From: JANWJE01 sp044326545
GTDB lineage: Bacteria; Chlamydiota; Chlamydiia; Chlamydiales; Parachlamydiaceae
NCBI GenBank assembly: GCA_044326545.1
Contig: JBIRBM010000008.1
Coordinates: forward strand, 7,481 to 71,480
Direction: 5' to 3'
Length of the DNA: 64,000 nucleotides
Shown piece after piece: positions 1 through 8,170 of this stretch. Under the pieces are notes generated by a model, which was given only the letters and a program-made list of their open reading frames with translations, was not told the DNA's origin and searched no databases. The stretch's first letter is position 1, and each line of letters starts with the position of its first letter. A program made the translations under genes and the position numbers.

Positions 1-177
1 ACCCAAGTCTTCATATACCTTTGGTTGAGTATTATGGATAAACGCAGATAGTTTGGACGAGTCAAGAGCATGTTCGCGATCGAAATCTTGATTGTTGCCA
101 GCCTCATATCCGATGTGCTGGGTCAAATAGTTGAAGATAAGGTCTTCAAGACCTCTCTCGCTTGTATCAGTCATCAT
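1..177 (-). CDS. hsdR: Type I restriction enzyme subunit R, N-terminal fragment
   Basis: The first 59 codons of a gene that runs off the left edge of the window. The minus-strand frame opens with two consecutive ATG codons (177 and 174) and encodes a start reading MMTDTSERGLEDLIFNYL, followed by the segments DFDREHALD and FIHNTQPKVYEDLG. This opening is typical of HsdR, the ATP-dependent translocase/nuclease subunit of type I restriction systems; the nuclease and helicase domains would lie beyond the window. The start overlaps the 3' end of hsdS by a few bases, so translation is probably coupled. Whether the gene is intact cannot be judged. The call rests on N-terminal resemblance plus position after hsdM and hsdS. 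Confidence 0.8.
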   Translation of the reverse strand, partial: MMTDTSERGLEDLIFNYLTQHIGYEAGNNQDFDREHALDSSKLSAFIHNTQPKVYEDLG

Positions 178-1573
178 CGCCAGCTCCTACGAGTTCTAAA
201 GACTCCTCTTCTTGCTCCTCCTCGAGGGCTTCTTCAATGAGTTCTTCCTCAACAATATCGTCGATTTCGATATTGCGAACGTCAATTTGGCCTGTTACCA
301 CATCGGAGATAAGACGGGTGCGGTAATCTTGAATGAGATGTATTTCTTTGGTAATCTTTGATATACAATTATTCATATTATCGGTTATCGCTTGGATGTG
401 ATTGATTATATTGTTTTGTTCATCAAGAGGGGGGAGTGCAATAGGGTATCCCTTAATAAACGTCGAAGGGACCCTCTTTTGACCGGCAGCTCCTACCATA
501 AATTTTTCTCCAATCAACCTAAAGAGAGAGCTTCTACTGATCCAGTACAAGAATGATCCTTGTATAGCTTGAAAGGGCCGTAAGACAATCAATTCCGTGG
601 TTCCAAAGCCACATGTTGAGTCGAGGTTAGCAATCAGAGCACCTTTACCATTTTCAAAGCAGGGGGTTATTTTAGCGATCACAACATCTCCATTTTTGAA
701 ATATGTGAACCCTGAATCAACTTTGGATATGTGTTTTAAAGGAGGATTAATGAGATCACCCTCAGTTGTAATATTTTCCATCGCTAAAAATCTGATCATA
801 CCATCTTTATGTAACAGTGAAGCAGCTTCAGATTTAGATGGATTAAATTTGCAAAGCTGTCCAATTTTTCTGACTTCCCAATGCTCGGGGATATCGCCAA
901 GCCACTCGATACCGCTTGGTTTGAGCCGTATATTGGGGTCAAGTCCGCGGAAAACTGCTTGATTGATTATAGCTTGCTTTTGCTCTTTAAGTAGCTCAAT
1001 GAGTCGTTTTTTCTTTTGCATGAATTTGTTGAGCTTTAAATTTACAAGATTGATTATTTTAACAATTTTTCTCTGCTCCTCCTCAGGCGGAATGAAAAAA
1101 GGGATTTCCTTCATACGAGTTAGAGATAGATCCCACTGACCCACACGTACGCCATCAGATGCTTGTGTAAAGAAAGGAATATAAGCCTTTGAACGTATTG
1201 CCAAATGGAAGAAATCACAAGTCACGCCAGTTAAATTAAACGTATAGTATGCGGGGCTTATAATTCCGTGATGGGCAGAAACACCATATGATCCTTGCCA
1301 TGCCTTCATTTTGTTTATTCCAAATTGCCCAGGAGAAACAACTTTATAATTAGATAGATCATCAGGGATATAGTTATGATTTTCCTCTTTACTTGAGATG
1401 TCTCTTAATATAATGCCTCGCTCCCTTGTAATAGAGAGTAATGGTAAATTGGGTCTGTTTTTCGTGCTTACATGCTTTAAAATGGAACGTAATTTTAAAC
1501 TCTTCCAATGCTGTGGAATGCTACTGAGCCAATTTATTCCAGTAGGTTTATACTGAGTCTGTTGCGATGTCAT
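167..1573 (-). CDS. hsdS: Type I restriction-modification specificity subunit S
   Basis: 468 residues. HsdS reads the bipartite DNA target and anchors HsdM and HsdR. Two target-recognition halves are visible from the repeated opening motif: TGINWLSSIPQHW near residue 11 and SGIEWLGDIPEHW near residue 224, each followed by a variable domain and then a helical linker (residues about 165-205 and 385-425). Its ATG overlaps the hsdM stop codon by 4 bases, and its own stop overlaps the hsdR start, so hsdM-hsdS-hsdR is one coupled operon. An oddity is the strongly acidic tail of roughly the last 40 residues (EEELIEEALEEEQEEES), which lies outside the usual HsdS fold. No internal truncation is seen; full length for the family. 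Confidence 0.95.
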   Translation of the reverse strand: MTSQQTQYKPTGINWLSSIPQHWKSLKLRSILKHVSTKNRPNLPLLSITRERGIILRDISSKEENHNYIPDDLSNYKVVSPGQFGINKMKAWQGSYGVSAHHGIISPAYYTFNLTGVTCDFFHLAIRSKAYIPFFTQASDGVRVGQWDLSLTRMKEIPFFIPPEEEQRKIVKIINLVNLKLNKFMQKKKRLIELLKEQKQAIINQAVFRGLDPNIRLKPSGIEWLGDIPEHWEVRKIGQLCKFNPSKSEAASLLHKDGMIRFLAMENITTEGDLINPPLKHISKVDSGFTYFKNGDVVIAKITPCFENGKGALIANLDSTCGFGTTELIVLRPFQAIQGSFLYWISRSSLFRLIGEKFMVGAAGQKRVPSTFIKGYPIALPPLDEQNNIINHIQAITDNMNNCISKITKEIHLIQDYRTRLISDVVTGQIDVRNIEIDDIVEEELIEEALEEEQEEESLELVGAGDDD

Positions 1574-3702
1574 TGAGCAACTCCAATAATTTCTGTAAGC
1601 AACCCTTCAGTCTCATTTTCTAACTTTAAGATATCAGCTTGAATCTCTTCCAAGCTTCTCATCTTGACAGGCTTATAGAAATGCTTTGTAAAGGATATCT
1701 CATAGCCGATTTGTGTCTTAGATTTATCTACCCATGCATCTGATGCGAAAGGCTGGACTTCGCGTTTGAAAAATGCTTCAATGCCGCCTTGCTCAATCAA
1801 GGGGACTTGTTCTGTATCCCGCAGATTGGAATCAGCCTCATATTCGACAACAGATTTCTTTCCATCGATGATGAGTTCATATAATCCTTCAAGCGGATTG
1901 GGTGTCACTTTGCCTGGTTTATGCACTTTTTTGATTACCTGTTCGGCGTTTTCGTCGATAAGCGCCAGCTCGTTTCGAATTAAGTCTTTACGCTTTTTGG
2001 TCAGCTTCAGTTGAGTCTTTTGAGCATGCTCTTCAACGAGTTCAATGAATTCATTGTAATTATTGAAAGAGGGTACTTTCTTCTTTTTCGTGAAATCGGA
2101 TATAAATTCCGCCAATTCAGATTCCCCCTCCTTGCCACATGTCCTATAAAACTTCGAAAGATTGTCCTCGGACAGATTAACTTTTAGCCTGAGTGGTCTT
2201 TCGATGGTAATTTTGGAATACCCGAAGGCTTCATTTGGGAAGATCATGGATTGCTCAGTGTCGCGGAAATCGATCAGAAGGTCGCAAATCATCTTCATGT
2301 GCTCATCCGAAAATTCGCAATTTTTCTTGCCAAGGTTCTTGCGTAGAGGTACATACCAATTGCTGGCGTCGATGAGTTGTACCTTGTCTTTCTTGTGAGG
2401 TGGCTTTCGATTCGTTAACACCCAAATATAAGTAGCGATGCCGGTGTTGTAGAACATGTTTTCAGGAAGGGCAATAATAGCCTCTAGCCAGTCATTTTCG
2501 ATAATCCATCGGCGGATGTTACTCTCGCCTTGGCCTGCATCCCCCGTGAAGAGAGAAGAGCCGTTATGTACTTGTGCTATACGACTTCCAAGTGGCGTGT
2601 GGTTCTTCATTTTCATGAGCTTATTCACGAGAAACATTAATTGGCCGTCGTTGGAGCGGGTGATCATGGAGAATTCCGGATCAGTTCCATGTTGGACGAT
2701 AAATCGGGCATCCTTTAGGCTGCCTTTGCCACCCATACGTTCAAGATCAGTCTTCCAGCTCTTGCCGTAGGGAGGATTAGACAGCATGAAGTCGAACTCC
2801 TGTGAGGGAAAAGCGTCTTCTGAGAGAGTCGAGCCGAATTTGATATTCATTGCCTCTTCCCCTTCGCCTTTTAGGAGAAGGTCTGCTTTACAAATCGCAT
2901 AGGTTTCAGGCTGGCATTCTTGGCCATAGAGGTGAGTTGATACTTCTTTACCATGAGCCTTCGAGAGTTCTTGAAGTCTTCCTTCAGCTACAGTCAACAT
3001 GCCGCCAGTTCCGCAAGCTCCGTCATAGACGAGATAGGTTCCTGACTGAATTTGATCAGCAATAGGGAGAAAGATCAGGTCGGCCATGAGCTTGACCACA
3101 TCGCGCGGGGTGAAGTGTTCTCCGGCTTCTTCGTTATTCTCTTCATTAAAACGGCGAATCAGCTCTTCGAAAATCGTACCCATGGCATGGTTATCAAGGG
3201 CTGGTAGCTTTTCGTTGCCATTCACATCCATGACAGGCTTGGAACTTAAATTGATCGATGTATCCAGAAATTTCTCAATGATGTGTCCTAGAATATCGCT
3301 TTCAACCATGTGTGAGATTTGATGGCGGAACTTGAATTTATCGAGGATCTCCTGAACGTTAGGTGAAAACCCATCGAGATAGGCTTCGAAATCAGATTTG
3401 AGCTGTTGAGACTTTGAGCGAGCCTTTAGATCTCTTAAAATGAACGGGGAGGTATTGTAAAAAGCTTGACTGGACGCTTGGCATAAAGGCGCATTCTGGT
3501 TGGCGATCCCTGCGACATCCAGTTGCTTTTTCATTTTAAGGACAGCTTCTTTGGTTGGCTCCAAAAGAGCGTCTAGTCTCCTGAGGACAGTCATGGGGAG
3601 AATAACATCTGGGTACTTACCCCTCTTATAAATATCCCTAAGAACATCGTCTGCGATTCCCCAAATGAAATTAGCTATTGAAGTTTGTGATTGTTGGCTC
3701 AT
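1570..3702 (-). CDS. hsdM: Type I DNA methyltransferase subunit M
   Basis: 710 residues. HsdM transfers a methyl group from S-adenosylmethionine to adenine N6 in the site chosen by HsdS, protecting host DNA. The N-terminal helical HsdM domain starts at about residue 5 (ANFIWGIADDVLRDIY). The SAM-binding motif is at about residue 226 (YDGACGTGGML) and the catalytic motif IV at about residue 308 (LSNPPYG), both intact. At 710 residues it is longer than the classical 500-530; the extra C-terminal part (about 520-690) is seen in a common subgroup of HsdM. Its ATG overlaps the stop of the upstream unknown gene by 4 bases (ATGA), and its stop overlaps the hsdS start in the same way. Confidence 0.97.
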   Translation of the reverse strand: MSQQSQTSIANFIWGIADDVLRDIYKRGKYPDVILPMTVLRRLDALLEPTKEAVLKMKKQLDVAGIANQNAPLCQASSQAFYNTSPFILRDLKARSKSQQLKSDFEAYLDGFSPNVQEILDKFKFRHQISHMVESDILGHIIEKFLDTSINLSSKPVMDVNGNEKLPALDNHAMGTIFEELIRRFNEENNEEAGEHFTPRDVVKLMADLIFLPIADQIQSGTYLVYDGACGTGGMLTVAEGRLQELSKAHGKEVSTHLYGQECQPETYAICKADLLLKGEGEEAMNIKFGSTLSEDAFPSQEFDFMLSNPPYGKSWKTDLERMGGKGSLKDARFIVQHGTDPEFSMITRSNDGQLMFLVNKLMKMKNHTPLGSRIAQVHNGSSLFTGDAGQGESNIRRWIIENDWLEAIIALPENMFYNTGIATYIWVLTNRKPPHKKDKVQLIDASNWYVPLRKNLGKKNCEFSDEHMKMICDLLIDFRDTEQSMIFPNEAFGYSKITIERPLRLKVNLSEDNLSKFYRTCGKEGESELAEFISDFTKKKKVPSFNNYNEFIELVEEHAQKTQLKLTKKRKDLIRNELALIDENAEQVIKKVHKPGKVTPNPLEGLYELIIDGKKSVVEYEADSNLRDTEQVPLIEQGGIEAFFKREVQPFASDAWVDKSKTQIGYEISFTKHFYKPVKMRSLEEIQADILKLENETEGLLTEIIGVAQ

Positions 3703-4979
3703 TTGGTAGACCTATTTTGTTTGGCTTTTTTTGATAGATTGTGTTCTTTAATGGTATTGATTTCTTGGATAAGTTGATCGATGTCTACATCAGTTTCTTC
3801 TAAAAAGACAGGATTTGCCTTCAGAGATGCAGAATACATGGATTTTCTATGAAAAAAAAGTTGAGATAAAAGACCGTGTAGCCTCAGTTCTTTAATGTGT
3901 TTAGCTACTGTACCGCCATTCTCGCAAATATTTATAGTTTGGCCTACAGGTTGGGTTAACATAGACTGAATGAAATCTCGTGGCAGTGATTCTTCATAAA
4001 ATCTGCGAAGATGAATCTTTTCGGGGGGTAATCCTTCTTTCCAGCTGACTGCTATCCAAAGATTGTTGCTGTCTTCTAATGATAATTTTAGACTGTAAAT
4101 TTTAGGTGTGGAGGTCGTATTAAGAGATTCGTTTTTGGTAATCGAAGCAGATTCTTGAAATAGAATAATTTCGTTAAGAAGTATTTCAATGTAGTCGACA
4201 AACCTTTTCCTAACAAAAAATAATTTTTTTTCTGAATGGATAGGGTTTTTGAGGTCTTGCATATCCCTCCATTCTACATACTCTTGAATTTGGTCGTTAT
4301 TTTTGAAATCTTTTTTTTGGGTATTCCACGCACATTCAGCCCTCAATAATTTATCAAATACAGCCCAAGGTTCTGAGCAAGTCTTCCAATCTGAAAGTTG
4401 GTCGATTTGAGATAGTTCATTTATCAAGGGGTCAAATTTGAAATATTCAATTTGAAAACCATTAGTATGTCCTATTACTTTCTTAGAATGTTCTTTTACT
4501 TTTGTTATCTTTGCAAACGGTTGAATGATTTTGTTATTGCCTAGTTTTAAAATAATGTGAAACAATTTTTTTAATTGGTTTGCATAATTTTTGTAGAACC
4601 CGAAATTGTTTGGAGATTTTTCAATTATCAAAAAACTTTCCATGTAGCCTATACAGGTTGCAATTTCCGAATTTCCGGTAAGCATTTGGATTTCTAGTTT
4701 AGCTCTTATGGATTTGTAAATCTTTTCTAGAAGAGTGGAAGTTTTCGTTTGATAGTCGAACAATTTGCTTTTATATGCTTCTTTTTCTTCAATCCATTTT
4801 TCATATAAAAGCTTGATTTCAAGCGACTTCTTGAACAGGGGAGCAAAATTTCGCGTTATTATTCTAAAGAAAGTGATATCAGATTTGCTTTTCTCTAACT
4901 CTTCATAGAAAAATGCAAAGGGCTTGAGTTTTTCTTTAAGCACCTCGTGATAGCGTTTTCGATCCATATGCGCATTCAT
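3699..4979 (-). CDS. Unknown protein, first gene of the type I restriction operon
   Basis: 426 residues that I do not recognise. It is the promoter-proximal gene of the operon and is coupled to hsdM through a 4-base ATGA overlap, so it is probably made with the restriction system. The sequence is lysine-rich and mostly helical in character over residues 1-270, with no signal peptide or membrane segment. The C-terminal third has a distinct part (WIAVSWKEGLPPEKIHLRRF near 311, then KHIKELRLHGLLSQLFF near 370) that resembles a small winged-helix-like end. It could be an accessory or anti-restriction control protein, or unrelated cargo. An alternative ATG lies at 4967. Existence of the gene is firm; function unknown. 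Confidence 0.75.
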   Translation of the reverse strand: MNAHMDRKRYHEVLKEKLKPFAFFYEELEKSKSDITFFRIITRNFAPLFKKSLEIKLLYEKWIEEKEAYKSKLFDYQTKTSTLLEKIYKSIRAKLEIQMLTGNSEIATCIGYMESFLIIEKSPNNFGFYKNYANQLKKLFHIILKLGNNKIIQPFAKITKVKEHSKKVIGHTNGFQIEYFKFDPLINELSQIDQLSDWKTCSEPWAVFDKLLRAECAWNTQKKDFKNNDQIQEYVEWRDMQDLKNPIHSEKKLFFVRKRFVDYIEILLNEIILFQESASITKNESLNTTSTPKIYSLKLSLEDSNNLWIAVSWKEGLPPEKIHLRRFYEESLPRDFIQSMLTQPVGQTINICENGGTVAKHIKELRLHGLLSQLFFHRKSMYSASLKANPVFLEETDVDIDQLIQEINTIKEHNLSKKAKQNRSTK

Positions 4980-5289
4980 TTTCTTTCAACCTTACAAAAC
5001 CTTTCAAAAGGATAACATTTTTAAGGCTGAATTTCTAGAGAAAAAATCATTTTCAGCAAAGTGTCAAAAAATATTATCAACTTCTGTTTCTTTCCAAAAA
5101 TTACTAATTATTTCTGATCTCGGGTGTTTGATTTTTAAAAAATTTACCATGAGGTCATGAAACGAAAACAAAATTCAAATCTCCAAATCAAAGAAAAAGT
5201 TGAGGCTAATCGGTCTTCTCCACTTTTGGATTTTTTTTCGCTGCTTTACCGAATTGATCGAAAAAACAAAGAACAAACTAGGGGGGTTA
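4980..5289. other. Divergent intergenic region, AT-rich
   Basis: About 310 bases between the restriction operon (leftward) and the SpoVG-like gene (rightward). Both transcription units should start here. A TTGACA hexamer on the minus strand (5062-5067) has no good partner at -10, so I do not call a promoter. An open frame that extends the SpoVG gene upstream to 5200 has no start with a ribosome binding site and is not called. No RNA gene seen. Confidence 0.5.
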
Positions 5290-5553
5290 ATGAAGATAAA
5301 AAAGGTAGAAATTGTTCCTGTCAAACCAAATAACGGGCTGATTGGTTTTGCCCATCTTCTTTTCGAAGAAGGTCTTTACCTTGGTTCAATCGGCATTTTT
5401 AAAAGATTAGATGGCAGTGGTTTTCGATTGACTTATCCAACCAGAAAAATTGGAGACGTAGAGATTGCTATTTTCCATCCTATAACCAAAGAGTGCAGCA
5501 AGAATTTTGAACTAGTTGTTTTTGAAGAGGCAGAGAAGGTGTTTGGATCGTAA
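5290..5553 (+). CDS. SpoVG-like septation/RNA-binding protein of a mobile element
   Basis: 87 residues with the start at 5290, chosen because a strong purine-rich ribosome binding site (AGGGGGG) lies at 5280-5286; the open frame reaches further up but has no such site. The protein reads MKIKKVEIVPVKPNNGLIGF and continues with GLYLGSIGIF and AIFHPI, the layout of the SpoVG fold (short beta-rich protein of 85-100 residues ending in a helix). SpoVG proteins bind RNA or DNA; this subgroup is common on plasmids and integrative elements rather than in cell division operons. It stands directly before the replication-type gene, which supports an element-borne role. The exact function is inferred only from the fold. 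Confidence 0.75.
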   Translation: MKIKKVEIVPVKPNNGLIGFAHLLFEEGLYLGSIGIFKRLDGSGFRLTYPTRKIGDVEIAIFHPITKECSKNFELVVFEEAEKVFGS

Positions 5554-5580
5554 TTTTTTATTATGAAAGAGGTAGAAAAA

Positions 5581-7281
5581 ATGTATATCAGTGATTTTTT
5601 GGATAAAATAGAAGCAAAAACCGGGATTCGCCCGAAGAGAGGGAATGGCGGATATATCTCTTGCTGTCCAGCCCATGATGATCAAAATCCTAGTCTTTCT
5701 ATTTCAGAAGGAAACGGTGGTAAAGTATTACTTCATTGCTTTGCGGGATGCACTATTGATGAAATTTGTAAAGCTTGTGATTTAAGTATAAGTGATTTGT
5801 TCTCTAAGCAATCCGAGAAAGCTTGCAGAATAGAATACCCATACAAAGATGCCCAAGGAAATATTCTTTTTAAAAAAATAAGGCTCGAACCTGGAGTCAG
5901 TGGAAATAGAAAAAGCTTCTTTTGGGAAAGGCTAGATGAAAAAGGCAAGAGCGTCAAAAACTTGAAAGGTTGTGAGAAAGTACTTTATCGACTGCCTGAA
6001 CTTCTAAGCGGTATCTCAGCAAACAAAACTATCTTTCTTGCTGAGGGCGAAAAAGATGTTGATAGTCTAGTTAGTAGAGGGCTTATAGGCACTACAAGCG
6101 GGGAATCTCTTTTTTGGTCAAAGGATTTTACGGAGATTTTGCACGAGGCAGATGTGATTATTCTGTATGACATGGACAAAACAGGGATGCAGAGAAGAGA
6201 CTTACTTTGCCAAGAGCTTTATGAAAAGGTAAAGCGACTGCGAGTGGTAAATTTGCCGGGTTTAAAATATCAAGACTCTCATGGACCAGATGTGACTGAT
6301 TGGCTTGCTCAAGGGCATACAATTGAAGATCTGTTAAAGATCGTTAACAATACGCCTAATTTTCTTCCTAAAAATGAGAAGGCAATTCGTGTCATATCAC
6401 TAAATGACTTTTTACAAATGCAATTCCCTGAACGAGAGAATATTTTATCGCCATTTCTTCCGGAACAGGGATTATGCATGATCTATGCAAAAAGAGGTAT
6501 TGGAAAGACTCATATTGCTTTAGGAATTGCTTATGCTGTCGCGATTGGTGGGAGCTTTTTGAAATGGTTTGCCTTAACGCCAAGAAAAGTTCTTTATATT
6601 GATGGAGAAATGCCTGCGAGCGTTATGCAGGAAAGATTGAAAAAGCTATCTTTAATGTATGATACACCCCTACCAAATAGTGAATACTTTCGCCTAATCA
6701 CACCAGATTTACAAGATGATTCTCTGCCCGACTTGTCCACAAAAGCGGGACAAGCAATGGTAGAGGAGGCTATGGGCGACAGTGAGCTTTTAATTCTAGA
6801 TAACATATCGTCTCTTTTTCGAAGCATCGAAGAAAACGATGCTGATAGCTGGCAAGAAATTCAAGAATGGTTGCTTCGCCTTCGACGAAAAGGTAAATCT
6901 GTTATTTTAGTGCATCATGCAGGCAAAAGCGGATCTCAAAGAGGAAGTAGCAAAAAAGAAGATATTCTTGATGTAGTAATAGTTTTGAAACATGCTCAAG
7001 GCTATCAACAGAGCCAAGGAGCAAGCTTTGATATAATTTTTGAGAAAACGAGGCATTTTACCGGCGATGATGCCGAATCATTTCATGTTGAGTTAAAGGA
7101 GCTGAATGATGGGCAACTGATGTGGGAAATCAGTGGCTCGCCGATAAGCGAAGAAGTTGTAATAGTAGCTAATGCAGTCAAAGAGCGTCTTTCTATAAAA
7201 GAAATTATGGAGAAAACTGGATATACAAAATCTCAGGTAGAGACAAGGAAGAAAAAAGCTCAAGGCATGGGGCTGATATAA
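5581..7281 (+). CDS. CHC2 zinc finger - TOPRIM - RecA-like helicase replication protein
   Basis: 566 residues from ATG 5581, which has a GAGG ribosome binding site inside the preceding codons; an ATG at 5563 has none. Three domains: a CHC2-type zinc finger (about residues 25-60: CCPAHDDQNPSL ... LHCFAGC) as in DnaG; a TOPRIM domain (about 155-215: IFLAEGEKDVDSL ... IILYDMDKTG) with the acidic Glu and DxD; and a RepA/RecA-like ATPase (about 295-480) with Walker A YAKRGIGKTH, the IDGEMP segment, Walker B ELLILDN and VHHAGKSG. The last 40 residues look like a helix-turn-helix (SIKEIMEKTGYTKSQVETR). Such fused primase-helicase proteins start replication of plasmids, phages and integrative elements. 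It belongs to the island ending at the tRNA-Asn. Confidence 0.88.
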   Translation: MYISDFLDKIEAKTGIRPKRGNGGYISCCPAHDDQNPSLSISEGNGGKVLLHCFAGCTIDEICKACDLSISDLFSKQSEKACRIEYPYKDAQGNILFKKIRLEPGVSGNRKSFFWERLDEKGKSVKNLKGCEKVLYRLPELLSGISANKTIFLAEGEKDVDSLVSRGLIGTTSGESLFWSKDFTEILHEADVIILYDMDKTGMQRRDLLCQELYEKVKRLRVVNLPGLKYQDSHGPDVTDWLAQGHTIEDLLKIVNNTPNFLPKNEKAIRVISLNDFLQMQFPERENILSPFLPEQGLCMIYAKRGIGKTHIALGIAYAVAIGGSFLKWFALTPRKVLYIDGEMPASVMQERLKKLSLMYDTPLPNSEYFRLITPDLQDDSLPDLSTKAGQAMVEEAMGDSELLILDNISSLFRSIEENDADSWQEIQEWLLRLRRKGKSVILVHHAGKSGSQRGSSKKEDILDVVIVLKHAQGYQQSQGASFDIIFEKTRHFTGDDAESFHVELKELNDGQLMWEISGSPISEEVVIVANAVKERLSIKEIMEKTGYTKSQVETRKKKAQGMGLI

Positions 7282-7360
7282 ACACTGAGTCTTTTCTGAT
7301 TTCTGATTTCCCTATAGGAATCGGAAAATCGGAAAAAATAAATAATTAGGAGCCAACGAT

Positions 7361-7834
7361 ATGACAAGTATTAGGCAAATTAATGCTAACCAACGTAATA
7401 GTTTGAAGTCTACAGGTCCGAACACAGATGCAGGAAAAGTCATTGTGGGTCAAAATGCGCTGAAACATGGTATTTTGTCTGCTAAAGTGCCTATTAGTGA
7501 ACAGGAGAGAGAAGAATTCAACAGTTTTGAATCATATTTTAAGGCTTATTTAATACCAAATGGCCCTTTGGAGGAGATGTTATGCGATCGCATTACTTCA
7601 ACGGTTTGGCGTCTTCGAAGAATTGTTCATATTGAAAGCTTAATGTTGGAAAAAGCGATAAATAATGATTGGAAAAATGGCACATACGAAGAAGTTTTTG
7701 AAGGTTTTTCAGGGCAAGCCATGACAATTCTTTCGCGTTATGAAAAGACTCTTGAAAATAGTTTATTTAAAGCTTTGCGGCAACTGCGCGAGATCAAGGG
7801 AGATTTTAACATATCAGTTGTTCTAACTTTGTAA
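7361..7834 (+). CDS. Small conserved hypothetical protein of mobile elements
   Basis: 157 residues, start supported by TAGGAG 7 bases before the ATG. The N-terminus carries the signature QRNSLKSTGPNTDAGK ... GQNALKHGIL, known from many small proteins of unknown function in phage and plasmid regions; the remainder is helical (residues about 45-145) with charged heptad-like patterns. No membrane segment or catalytic motif is visible. It lies between the replication-type protein and the regulator/recombinase pair. I do not assign a function. Confidence 0.6.
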   Translation: MTSIRQINANQRNSLKSTGPNTDAGKVIVGQNALKHGILSAKVPISEQEREEFNSFESYFKAYLIPNGPLEEMLCDRITSTVWRLRRIVHIESLMLEKAINNDWKNGTYEEVFEGFSGQAMTILSRYEKTLENSLFKALRQLREIKGDFNISVVLTL

Positions 7835-7969
7835 AATTGGGTTTGTTTCGCAAAACACAAGCTTTTGTTGTTGTATTGTCTTGTAGTCTTTGGTAATGTT
7901 TTGGACTAATCGTCTATGGGTTTGTGTTGATGCTATTTCTAATTTTTATAAGAACTAAAAGGAACCAAA

Positions 7970-8170
7970 GTGAAGAGAATCGATGAATACATGCGAATTA
8001 AAGAAGCGGCTGCATTTCTCGGAGTAACCCCAAACACCCTACGAAATTGGGAAAAAGAAAATAAAATCAAAGTTTATCGTAATCCGCAAAATAGCTATCG
8101 CCTTTATAAAAAAGAAGATTTAGAGCAGTTACTTAATAAAATTGAGCCTTCCTTAGAAGTGTCAAAATGA
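7970..8170 (+). CDS. MerR-like helix-turn-helix protein paired with the recombinase
   Basis: 66 residues beginning at a GTG codon (7970) with AAGGA about 6 bases upstream; an in-frame ATG at 8000 also exists. It is a stand-alone MerR-type DNA-binding domain: MRIKEAAAFLGVTPNTLRNW followed by the wing YRNPQNSYRLYKKEDLEQLL. There is no effector or dimerisation domain. The gene overlaps the start of the serine recombinase by 4 bases (ATGA), the same partnership found in IS607-type elements, where the MerR-like domain helps the recombinase choose or regulate sites. It probably acts as a recombination directionality or transcription factor for the element; that is inference. Confidence 0.8.
   Translation: MKRIDEYMRIKEAAAFLGVTPNTLRNWEKENKIKVYRNPQNSYRLYKKEDLEQLLNKIEPSLEVSK

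Noticed and set aside
5200..5289. Upstream extension of the SpoVG-like gene
   Set aside because: No ribosome binding site for the 5200 start, and the extension is unlike the family, whereas 5290 has a strong site.
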